Below are positions 9,249 to 17,045 of a stretch of 64,000 nucleotides of DNA, piece by piece (within the stretch, counting starts at the first letter, position 1; each line of letters begins with the position of its first letter). The translations under genes and the position numbers were made by a program. The notes under the pieces were generated by a model. It was not told the DNA's origin. It made no database searches and saw only the letters and a program-made list of their open reading frames with translations. The stretch lies in the NCBI RefSeq assembly GCF_014652375.1, contig NZ_BMYR01000006.1, positions 1 through 64,000 on the forward strand, in the 5' to 3' direction. This DNA comes from Alishewanella tabrizica (lineage in GTDB: Bacteria; Pseudomonadota; Gammaproteobacteria; Enterobacterales; Alteromonadaceae).

Positions 9249-10493
9249 ATGCAACAAGTTTTAACCGGATGGCGTGGGCGTGTGCAAGCACTTGGGCCCG
9301 GTGTATTAATGGCAACTGCCGCAGTTGGGGGATCGCACTTGGTTGCCTCCACGCAAGCGGGTGCCTTATTTGGCTGGCAATTACTGTGGCTTATAATCGT
9401 AGTTAATGTATTGAAGTATCCCTTTTTCCGGTTTGGGGTGCAGTATACGTTAGAGCATAACGTGTCTTTAGTTGAAGGATATTGGCGTAAAGGTAAGCCG
9501 TATTTTTACAGTTTCGTTTTGCTTAATATCGTTGCGGCGATCGTTAATACGGCAGGTGTGCTGATTTTGACCGCAGCGCTCTTGCAGTATGCTTTACCAT
9601 GGTCTTTATCGATCATAAGTTTATGTTGGTTAATTTTAGCTGCCTGCTTGCTCATTATATTGTTAGGGCACTATCAGGCCTTAGATAACGTGGCCAAGCT
9701 GATCATGTTATTGCTCACTATTACCACGGTGGTTGCCGCATTGATCGCAGCAAAAAATGGGGCGATGGCGCCAGTCGATTTTGTAGGGCAATCGCCATGG
9801 CAGCTGGCTATGCTAGGGTTTTTAGTCGCGTTAATGGGCTGGATGCCCGCACCTATAGAAATATCGGCCATTAGCTCATTATGGTTAAAAGCAAAACAAC
9901 AGCGCCATACAGTAACGCCGGCACAAGGACTGTTTGATTTTAATCTAGGTTACTGGCTAACGGCGGCGCTGGCGTGTGTTTTTGTATCGTTGGGGGCATT
10001 AGTGCAATATGGTAGTGAACAGCCGATCGCCCTCGCGGGTGCTGCATTTGCGCAGCAGTTAGTTAATATGTATGGCAGCACAATAGGGGAATGGGCAAAA
10101 CCGCTCGTGTCACTGATTGCGTTTTTGTGTATGTTTGGTACCACGCTAACGGTATTAGATGGTTATGCGCGTACGCTAGATGAATCTGGCCGCTTGCTTG
10201 GTTTATATACCCGAGCTACCCGCTGGCGTTTTCCAAGCCTGTTATTGCTCCAGGCATTCAGTGGTATGGCAATGATTGTATTTTTCCGTTCGGCAATAGG
10301 TCCGATGTTAACTTTTGCGATGACGCTAGCGTTTCTCACAACCCCCGTATTTGCGTGGTTAAATTTTAGTTTGATGCGTGGCGGAAATAAACCGGGTTTA
10401 TCAAAAAGGTTAACCCTGCTTAGTTGGCTAGGATTAGCCTATTTGATTGGTTTTGCAGTGGTATTTTTGGTGTGGTATCTCTATCAGGTCTAG
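9249..10493 (+). CDS. Nramp-family-like transporter with non-canonical substrate site
   Basis: A 414-residue membrane protein with about 11 hydrophobic segments and the Nramp fold start GPGVLMATAAVGGSH (residues 16-30) and FGWQLLW. In metal-transporting Nramps, TM1 carries DPGN and TM6 carries MPH; here the matching places read GGSH (27-30) and MPAPIEISA (from M199). The Asp, Asn and His ligands are therefore absent, so a manganese/iron substrate should not be assumed. It belongs to the divergent Nramp-related branch; Mg2+ or a non-metal substrate is possible. Single gene, convergent with ilvH. Confidence 0.8.
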   Translation: MQQVLTGWRGRVQALGPGVLMATAAVGGSHLVASTQAGALFGWQLLWLIIVVNVLKYPFFRFGVQYTLEHNVSLVEGYWRKGKPYFYSFVLLNIVAAIVNTAGVLILTAALLQYALPWSLSIISLCWLILAACLLIILLGHYQALDNVAKLIMLLLTITTVVAALIAAKNGAMAPVDFVGQSPWQLAMLGFLVALMGWMPAPIEISAISSLWLKAKQQRHTVTPAQGLFDFNLGYWLTAALACVFVSLGALVQYGSEQPIALAGAAFAQQLVNMYGSTIGEWAKPLVSLIAFLCMFGTTLTVLDGYARTLDESGRLLGLYTRATRWRFPSLLLLQAFSGMAMIVFFRSAIGPMLTFAMTLAFLTTPVFAWLNFSLMRGGNKPGLSKRLTLLSWLGLAYLIGFAVVFLVWYLYQV

Positions 10494-10520
10494 CAAGATA
10501 TGCCGGTTTATTTAACCGTT

Positions 10521-10554
10521 CTGCTACCAAACACTCGAGGGTGTTTGATAGCAG
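10521..10554. terminator. Bidirectional terminator hairpin between Nramp-like gene and ilvH
   Basis: CTGCTACCAAACAC pairs with GTGTTTGATAGCAG over a 6-nt loop. The single mismatch becomes a G-U pair on the minus-strand transcript, so the hairpin is best for ilvH. Confidence 0.75.
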
Positions 10555-10563
10555 ATAATGAGC

Positions 10564-11055
10564 TTACATGGCGAGCGTTTTATCGCCACGCGCAATACCT
10601 GATACACCACTGCGCACAACTTCTAGGATTTGTGAGCCGGTAAGCGCCTGAATAAACGCATCCAATTTATCACTGGTGCCGACAAGCTGCACGGTGTAGG
10701 TGCTGGCGGACACATCGACAATTTGCCCACGGAAGATATCCGCGCAGCGTTTCACTTCATCACGTTGTTCGCCAATCGCTTTAACCTTTACCAGCATTAG
10801 CTCACGCTCGATATGGGCAGATTCACTGAGATCAGTAAGTTTAACAACTTCAATTAATTTATGAAGTTGTTTGGTAATTTGCTCAATAACCTGATCATTG
10901 CCATGCGTAACTAAGGTGAGCCGAGACAGCGTTGCATCTTCAGTGGGTGCCACGGTGAGTGAATCAATGTTGTAGCCGCGTTGCGCGAATAATCCTACTA
11001 AACGGGCCAGCGCACCTGATTCGTTTTCTAGCAAAACAGAAATAATATGTCGCAT
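10564..11055 (-). CDS. ilvH: Acetolactate synthase small (regulatory) subunit
   Basis: 163 residues. N-terminal ACT domain starting MRHIISVLLENESGALARLVGLFAQRGYNI, which binds valine for feedback inhibition, and a C-terminal ALS_ss domain. It activates and regulates the catalytic subunit encoded immediately upstream; the gap is one base (TAA-C-ATG). Length and sequence match the IlvH of isoenzyme III. Confidence 0.97.
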   Translation of the reverse strand: MRHIISVLLENESGALARLVGLFAQRGYNIDSLTVAPTEDATLSRLTLVTHGNDQVIEQITKQLHKLIEVVKLTDLSESAHIERELMLVKVKAIGEQRDEVKRCADIFRGQIVDVSASTYTVQLVGTSDKLDAFIQALTGSQILEVVRSGVSGIARGDKTLAM

Positions 11056-11056
11056 G

Positions 11057-12796
11057 TTAAGTCCTCTCTGTCTTACTTAAAAACATATCATTCATGGCAC
11101 CACCTGGAATTTGCATTGGGTAAACATGTTCTTTCGGATCGATATGAATATCTAAAAATACCAATTGATCTTTTAATGCAAAAGCGCGCTCTAGGGCAGG
11201 TTGCAATTCTTCTGGTGTTGTTACGCGAATGCCCACATGGCCATAGGCTTCGGCCAATTTAATAAAGTCGGGCAGAGAGTCCATGTAAGAGCTGGCGTAA
11301 CGGGATTCATAGTTCATATCTTGCCATTGCTTCACCATGCCAAGATAGCCGTTATTTAAGTTGATGATTTTTACGCCTAGCCCATATTGTTTACAGGTCG
11401 AAAGCTCCTGAATATTCATTTGAATAGAGCCTTCGCCTGTGACACAGATCACATCATCATCCGGGAAATTAAGTTTTACGCCCATTGCAGCGGGTAAACC
11501 AAACCCCATAGTGCCTAAGCCACCAGAATTGATCCAACGATTGGGTTTATTGAATTTATAGTATTGTGCTGCAAACATTTGATGTTGACCCACATCGCTA
11601 CAAACAAATGCATTACCTTTGGTGATTTTACTCACTTGTTCAATAACATATTGCGGTTTTAGCAGCGGTGTTTGCGTATCATAGCGGCCACCATGAACGG
11701 CGCGCCATGCGTTGATTTGTTGCCACCATTGCTCTAGGGCGCTTGCATCAAGTTTTTTCTTTTTCTGTTTAACAATGCTTAGCATTTCTTCCAGCACGGG
11801 TTGCACCAAGCCTACAATAGGGATGTGCGCATTGACAGTCTTGGAGATACTGGCTGGATCCACATCAATATGGATAATTGTGGCATCTGGACAGAATTTT
11901 TTGGTGCTATTGGTGACGCGATCGTCAAAGCGTGCACCTACTGCCAAAATAACATCAGCATTATGCATGGTGTGGTTGGCTTCATAGCTACCGTGCATAC
12001 CTAACATACCGATAAACTGTGGATCGTCTCCGGGATAGGCACCAAGGCCCATTAAGGTATTGGTGACAGGCAAATTAAGATATTGAGCCAGTTCAGTTAG
12101 TTCTGCCGAACCACCGCCCATGATCACGCCGCCACCGGCATAAAGAATCGGTTTTTTAGCGGCAAGTAATGCGGTAACCGCTTTCTTAATTTGGCCACTA
12201 TGGCCTTTTAATTTCGGCTGATAAGAGCGTAATTTAACCTCGTCCGGATAATGATAAGGAAATTTGACGCTTGGTAGGGTCATATCTTTCGGAATATCCA
12301 ATACGACTGGGCCTGGCCGACCGCTTTGTGCAATATAAAAGGCTTTTTTGATTAAATAGGGAATGTCTTCGGGCCGGCGCACCGACATGTTGTGTTTAAC
12401 GATCGGTCTGGAAATCCCCAGCATATCGGTTTCTTGAAACGCGTCGCCACCAATAAGATGACTCATTACCTGACCCGTTAAGACGACCATTGGAATAGAA
12501 TCCATATAGGCGGTAGCAATACCGGTGACCGCATTGGTAGCACCCGGACCAGAGGTGACCAGTACGACACCCGCTTTACCGGTAGCACGTGCATAGGCAT
12601 CGGCCATATGGGTAGCGGCTTGCTCGTGGCGAACAAGCACATGCTTTACTTGCGTTTGCTGAAATAGCGCATCGTAGATATGCAGGACTGCACCGCCAGG
12701 GTAGCCGTAGACATATTCTACCCCTTCATCGGCTAGCGCCCGAATAATCATCGCCGCGCCCGATAACATCTCGGCTTGTTTTGATTGGCTTGTCAT
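11057..12796 (-). CDS. ilvI: Acetolactate synthase large (catalytic) subunit
   Basis: 579 residues, ThDP- and FAD-dependent. It condenses two pyruvates, or pyruvate with 2-oxobutyrate, in the first common step of valine, leucine and isoleucine synthesis. Visible motifs: [15 protein letters not shown], the [16 protein letters not shown] segment with the ThDP-activating Glu, and the [14 protein letters not shown]...[12 protein letters not shown] ThDP/Mg2+ signature. It forms an operon with ilvH. The leader (12797-12960) shows no obvious branched-chain attenuator peptide. Confidence 0.97.
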   Translation of the reverse strand: MTSQSKQAEMLSGAAMIIRALADEGVEYVYGYPGGAVLHIYDALFQQTQVKHVLVRHEQAATHMADAYARATGKAGVVLVTSGPGATNAVTGIATAYMDSIPMVVLTGQVMSHLIGGDAFQETDMLGISRPIVKHNMSVRRPEDIPYLIKKAFYIAQSGRPGPVVLDIPKDMTLPSVKFPYHYPDEVKLRSYQPKLKGHSGQIKKAVTALLAAKKPILYAGGGVIMGGGSAELTELAQYLNLPVTNTLMGLGAYPGDDPQFIGMLGMHGSYEANHTMHNADVILAVGARFDDRVTNSTKKFCPDATIIHIDVDPASISKTVNAHIPIVGLVQPVLEEMLSIVKQKKKKLDASALEQWWQQINAWRAVHGGRYDTQTPLLKPQYVIEQVSKITKGNAFVCSDVGQHQMFAAQYYKFNKPNRWINSGGLGTMGFGLPAAMGVKLNFPDDDVICVTGEGSIQMNIQELSTCKQYGLGVKIINLNNGYLGMVKQWQDMNYESRYASSYMDSLPDFIKLAEAYGHVGIRVTTPEELQPALERAFALKDQLVFLDIHIDPKEHVYPMQIPGGAMNDMFLSKTERT

Positions 12797-13101
12797 AGTG
12801 TTGTCTCATCGTTGGCTGAGGTAAAAGCAGGGCGCAAAAATTTGGCGCATAAAACCTGCTGACAGCCCTATTTAGGCTCTCTGTTGTGCTACGTGGACTG
12901 GTCTGCGAAATGCAGTGCTCACTGCTATTTCGGGCGCGATGGTTGTTGCTCTAATGGCTTTTTTTGCTGCGCAAAGCTAATTTACGGCAACTCCTTTCGA
13001 AAGTCGATGCCTTTTTACGGTTTTTAGCCGTCTTTACCGCTTTGAAATTGCGAATGGCGCCACCATAGTAAGCAAGATAATTGGTTAAATGGATCCGTGT
13101 T
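12797..13101. other. Intergenic region upstream of ilvI and cnoX
   Basis: About 300 bp between divergent ilvI and cnoX. It must hold both promoters. The only structure I see is a hairpin at 12907-12931 (GAAAT, GCAGTG, CACTGC, ATTTC with one bulge). A minus-strand open frame (12951-13172) runs through it with a basic C-terminus, but has no convincing start. Confidence 0.5.
12907..12931. promoter_or_regulatory. Inverted repeat in the ilvI upstream region
   Basis: GAAATGCAGTG/CACTGC-ATTTC dyad, 11 paired bases with a single bulged base. It could be an operator or leader hairpin of ilvIH; no T tract follows on either strand. Confidence 0.35.
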
Positions 13102-13956
13102 ATGTCAAACAGGTTAAACCCCATTGTGGCTGTTACCATGATGAATGCGCGTGAGGTGTTAGATCGCTCCACCCAGCAGCTCGTATTGTTTCAATTTTGG
13201 TCTGCTCGCAGTGCCGCATGCCAACAGTTGTCGCCTATTTTAGAAAAAATTGTGCAGCAATATCCCGAGCAATTATGTTTAGCAAAAGTGGATTGTGATC
13301 AGGAACAGGATTTAGCCATTCAATTTGGTGTGCAATCCTTACCTACGGTGATGATGATTAAAGAGGGGCGGCCTGTTGACGGTTTTGCTGGCGTTGAAAG
13401 TGAACAACAAATTCTGCAACGATTGGCTGCGTATTTGCCGAAACCCGAAGATGATTTAATTGCTAAAGCACAACTGGCGCTTACCGCTGGCAAGGCCGTA
13501 GAAGCCTATCCCCTTTTAGCCGAAGCATTAGCTCTAGCGCCTAGTCGGGTGGATATAAAACTGTGGCTTGCAGATACTGCGGTTGTTTTAGGGCAGTTAA
13601 GTCAAGCTGAGAAACTCTTAGCCGACATCGGTTTAGCAGATCAAGACGCACAATTTAAAGCGGTATTAGCGAAACTTGAGCTGGCACAACAAGCCACTAA
13701 TACGCCAGAAATTCAGGCTTTAGAGGTGCAATTAGCCGCAGCGCCCAGCGACAATTTACTCAAAGAGCAATTAGCGGTTCAGTATCAGGCGGTGTTGCGC
13801 TCAGAAGACGCTTTAGCGTTATTACTGCAAATTTTGCAGCACGATCTGAATTTTGGACAAAGCAAAAAAATCTATTTAGATATTCTTGCGGCGTTACCCA
13901 AAGGTGATGCGGTGGCATTGCAATACCGGCGTAAACTGTATGCCTTGTTGTACTAA
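13102..13956 (+). CDS. cnoX: Thioredoxin-like co-chaperone CnoX (YbbN)
   Basis: 284 residues from the ATG at 13102 (an in-frame TTG at 13081 would add seven residues). Domain 1 (about 15-115) is a thioredoxin fold with LVLFQFWSARSAACQQLSPIL; like E. coli CnoX it has SxxC-type sequence instead of CxxC, so it is not a normal dithiol reductase. Domain 2 is a TPR-like helical region ending with the family-typical YRRKLYALLY. CnoX holds oxidatively damaged proteins and hands them to GroEL and DnaK. It is followed 35 bp later by a methyltransferase. Confidence 0.93.
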   Translation: MSNRLNPIVAVTMMNAREVLDRSTQQLVLFQFWSARSAACQQLSPILEKIVQQYPEQLCLAKVDCDQEQDLAIQFGVQSLPTVMMIKEGRPVDGFAGVESEQQILQRLAAYLPKPEDDLIAKAQLALTAGKAVEAYPLLAEALALAPSRVDIKLWLADTAVVLGQLSQAEKLLADIGLADQDAQFKAVLAKLELAQQATNTPEIQALEVQLAAAPSDNLLKEQLAVQYQAVLRSEDALALLLQILQHDLNFGQSKKIYLDILAALPKGDAVALQYRRKLYALLY

Positions 13957-13991
13957 GCATTCAGTTTTTCTCGCCGCGAATGACCTAAAGC

Positions 13992-15212
13992 ATGGCTAAT
14001 ATCCTAACAGGCGATGCCATTGCCTCGCTGTTCTTTGACGTTGCCGCCTTGCTTAAGCGTTACGAAGCGTATTGGCGGCTGCATCCTATGGGTATAAAAA
14101 CCTTGCCTTGGCAGCCTGCGCTAAATGCACAACTATCATCTTTAACCTTAGCTGAGCTTAGCGCTCTAGACCAATCACCACAATTGCAAGCAGCATGTTT
14201 TCGACATTTTTTTCCAGCGTTATTTGAACTGCCCTTTTTTTGGCATGCGGATAGCGCAGCACCACCCGTCACTTGGCCGTTTTGGTTGAGTAACGGTATC
14301 GCAGGGCGTAAATTAGAACAAATTCAACAGTTTTGTCAGTTTTTGCCAGTAGGCGATTTGCCTATACTGGAGTGGTGTGCTGGGAAAGGTCATTTAGGGC
14401 GTCTATTGGCCGCAGCCGGAACACAATCGGTAACCAGTATTGAATGGCAGCCCGCGCTTTGCCAAGACGGTGAGCAATTGGCAACGCGTTTTGGTCTGCA
14501 ACAGCGTTTTGTGCAAGCGGATGTATTAAGTCCGGCTGGGCAGGCTGTTTTAACACCAGCACAGCAAGTGGTGGCATTGCATGCATGTGGAGAGTTACAT
14601 CTTGCGCTCTTAAGGTCAGCGAGCCAGATAGGATGCCAGCAGTTGCACGTGTCTCCATGTTGTTATCATCTGATCTCCCATGATACCTATGTGCCGTTAT
14701 CCCGAATCGCGCAAGCTTCGGATCTTGCGTTAACGCGGCAAGAATTAAAGCTCGCAGTACAAGGTCAAGTCACCGCTGGCGAACGCATAGCACGCTTGCG
14801 AGAAATCGAAGTAAGCTGGCGTTTAGCTTATGATGCGCTTAGGGCACATATCAGCGGTGAGCCAGCTTATCAGCCGCTGCCCTCATTACCCAAACACTGG
14901 TTTAGTGGTGCCTTTACGGACTTTATTCAGTTTGCTGCGGCACAACAACACCTTGTGCTACCGACTGATATCGATTTTGAGTCTTATCATCAGCAAGGTC
15001 AGCAAGCGTACTTACGATTACAACAGCTTGATGCCGTGCGGCATTTATTTCGTCGGCCATTAGAATTATATTTGGTATTAGATCGCGCTTTGTTTTTACA
15101 GCAGCAAGGTTATGAGGTCTGCGTTAGGGCGTTTTGTGATTATGAGCTGACACCACGCAATTTGTGCTTGCATGCAACGTTAGCTACAAAAGCGTCTATT
15201 AAAGCATGCTAA
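13992..15212 (+). CDS. Class I SAM-dependent methyltransferase (Methyltransf_32-like)
   Basis: 406 residues. The SAM-binding motif I reads LPILEWCAGKGHLGRLLA at about 120-137, followed by an acidic strand (SIEWQP) and QVVALHACGELHLALL; VSPCCYH is a cysteine pair characteristic of this family. The N- and C-terminal extensions are helical and have no recognised domain. The relatives are uncharacterised; rRNA, tRNA or a metabolite are all possible substrates. It probably shares a transcript with cnoX. Confidence 0.75.
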   Translation: MANILTGDAIASLFFDVAALLKRYEAYWRLHPMGIKTLPWQPALNAQLSSLTLAELSALDQSPQLQAACFRHFFPALFELPFFWHADSAAPPVTWPFWLSNGIAGRKLEQIQQFCQFLPVGDLPILEWCAGKGHLGRLLAAAGTQSVTSIEWQPALCQDGEQLATRFGLQQRFVQADVLSPAGQAVLTPAQQVVALHACGELHLALLRSASQIGCQQLHVSPCCYHLISHDTYVPLSRIAQASDLALTRQELKLAVQGQVTAGERIARLREIEVSWRLAYDALRAHISGEPAYQPLPSLPKHWFSGAFTDFIQFAAAQQHLVLPTDIDFESYHQQGQQAYLRLQQLDAVRHLFRRPLELYLVLDRALFLQQQGYEVCVRAFCDYELTPRNLCLHATLATKASIKAC

Positions 15213-15280
15213 TTAAGCTTTTCTAATAAGAGTGTGCTATGTTGAATTAATCAACAATCGTGATGTATCACAGGTGTAAA

Positions 15281-17035
15281 ATGCAGGATGAGCTGTTTCA
15301 ATTTGCTGCAGAGTCTACAGAACTTACCCTACCTAAAGCGATCTTGCCCGCACTTAAACTATTAGTGGTGGATGACGACAGTGATGTTCACACTGTCACG
15401 GAGTTACTGTTAAGAGATCTGACTTTTGATGGTCACCGTTTACACCTGTTGCATGCTTACTCTAGCGCTGAAGCCTTTGCTGTACTGCAAAATACCCCAG
15501 ATATTGCGATTTTACTGTTAGATGTAGTGATGGAATCGGATGATGCTGGGCTAAAATTAGTACAGCAGATCAGAGAAACCTTACATCGTAAAAAAATTCG
15601 GATCATTCTAAGAACGGGCCAGCCTGGTTACGCACCTGAGCTAACTACCATTGCAAATTTTGATATCAATGATTATAAAACGAAAACGGAGTTAACGCGT
15701 GAACGGCTATATACGTGTTTGATGGCGGCGGCTCGAAGCTATTTACAGCTGGCACAGCTAGAGCAACTGGCTTACGAAGATCATCTTACCGGATTGAATA
15801 ACCGCAATGGTTTATTAAAAGCCATGGAAATTGCTGCCGCAGGTGGCCAAGTTCACACCTTACTACTACTCGACTTAGATCATTTTTCCATGCTAAACGA
15901 CAGCTTTGGCAATGAGCTCGCCGATCAATTTTTACAGCAAGTGGCGCAACGGCTTAAGGCTATCCCTTCAAGCATTACTGCTGCCCGATTGGCCGCCGAT
16001 AAATTTGCGGTATTAAGCCATGCGCCCATTAGTTTAAGTGAGCAACTGTGTCGCGAGTATCTTTCAGAAACTCCTTTGCTAGTTGATGGTATCTCGCAAG
16101 ACGTGAGCTTTTGTTTAGGCATCGCCACGACGCATCCTGACATTAGTCCGTCTGAAAATCTCTCGCATGCTTACATGGCGCTTAAACGGGCCAAGAATGC
16201 CGGTATTCGTCAAACAGTGGTATTTAATGATGCCATGGTAGAAGCCTTACGTGAGCGTGTGGGGCTGATTTCATCATTAAATCGAGGCATGGAATTAGCG
16301 CAGTTGTATGTTGCTTATCAACCACAGTTTCATTTGGCTACGAAAGTAGTTATTGGTGTAGAGGCTCTGGCACGGTGGGTAGATGATAGTGGACGACATG
16401 TTTCGCCAGCCATTTTTATTGAATTAGCCGAGCAAGCGGGTTTAATCCATCGTTTAGGGCATATTGTGTTGGTTAAGGCTTTAAACGAGACAAAATTTTT
16501 ATGTTCACTTATCAAAAACTTTCGTTTAGCCGTCAATGTATCCAGCATACAGTTTAAGCATCCTGATTTTTTAGAGCAGATTTTTGCGGCGTTAGCGGAA
16601 ACCGATTTTCCTGCCAAACACCTAGAAATCGAATTAACCGAGTCTGCCACGATGGATTTTTCTGCCGATACCGAGTTTAAGTTGTCGAAATTACGTGAGG
16701 CCGGCATTGCGTTAGCCATCGACGATTTTGGCACAGGGTTTTCATCACTGGCTTATTTAGAAAAGTTACAAGCCAATTGCCTGAAAATTGATAAAAGCTT
16801 TGTGGATAATATTGTAGAAACCGGTTCTGGCCTGCGAATTGTGCAAACTATTCTGGCGCTTGGGCATAAGTTAACGATGCGCGTTTTAGCTGAAGGTATT
16901 GAAGATCCCCGGCAATTGGCCGCGCTAATTGAGATGGGGTGTGACGAAGGACAAGGCTATTTATTGGCAAAACCAATGAAAATGCAGGTGTTACAAGAGT
17001 GGCCGCCGATTAAACAGCTTTTATTAGCACAATAA
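15281..17035 (+). CDS. Response regulator with degenerate GGDEF and intact EAL domain (c-di-GMP phosphodiesterase)
   Basis: 584 residues from ATG 15281, after AGGTG. Receiver domain (about 25-165) with the acidic triplet VVDDDS, phospho-acceptor D81 in LLLDVVME and Lys in YKTKTE. The GGDEF domain (170-320) has AADKF at 238-242 instead of GGDEF, so cyclase activity is not expected; it may bind GTP and act as a sensor. The EAL domain (330-575) keeps EALARW (361), NVSS, ELTES and DDFGTGFSSLAYL...KIDKSFV, the metal and catalytic residues. It should therefore hydrolyse c-di-GMP in response to phosphorylation. The following kinase gene begins 10 bases after its stop. Confidence 0.9.
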   Translation: MQDELFQFAAESTELTLPKAILPALKLLVVDDDSDVHTVTELLLRDLTFDGHRLHLLHAYSSAEAFAVLQNTPDIAILLLDVVMESDDAGLKLVQQIRETLHRKKIRIILRTGQPGYAPELTTIANFDINDYKTKTELTRERLYTCLMAAARSYLQLAQLEQLAYEDHLTGLNNRNGLLKAMEIAAAGGQVHTLLLLDLDHFSMLNDSFGNELADQFLQQVAQRLKAIPSSITAARLAADKFAVLSHAPISLSEQLCREYLSETPLLVDGISQDVSFCLGIATTHPDISPSENLSHAYMALKRAKNAGIRQTVVFNDAMVEALRERVGLISSLNRGMELAQLYVAYQPQFHLATKVVIGVEALARWVDDSGRHVSPAIFIELAEQAGLIHRLGHIVLVKALNETKFLCSLIKNFRLAVNVSSIQFKHPDFLEQIFAALAETDFPAKHLEIELTESATMDFSADTEFKLSKLREAGIALAIDDFGTGFSSLAYLEKLQANCLKIDKSFVDNIVETGSGLRIVQTILALGHKLTMRVLAEGIEDPRQLAALIEMGCDEGQGYLLAKPMKMQVLQEWPPIKQLLLAQ

Positions 17036-17045
17036 AGGCCGATTG

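Noticed and set aside
10564-12796. Classical peptide attenuator for ilvIH
   Set aside because: No leader frame rich in Leu/Val/Ile codons followed by a terminator was found upstream of ilvI.
12951-13172. Minus-strand 73-codon frame with a basic C-terminus
   Set aside because: Its only ATGs lie inside the start of cnoX on the other strand and no ribosome site is seen; kept only as a question in the findings.
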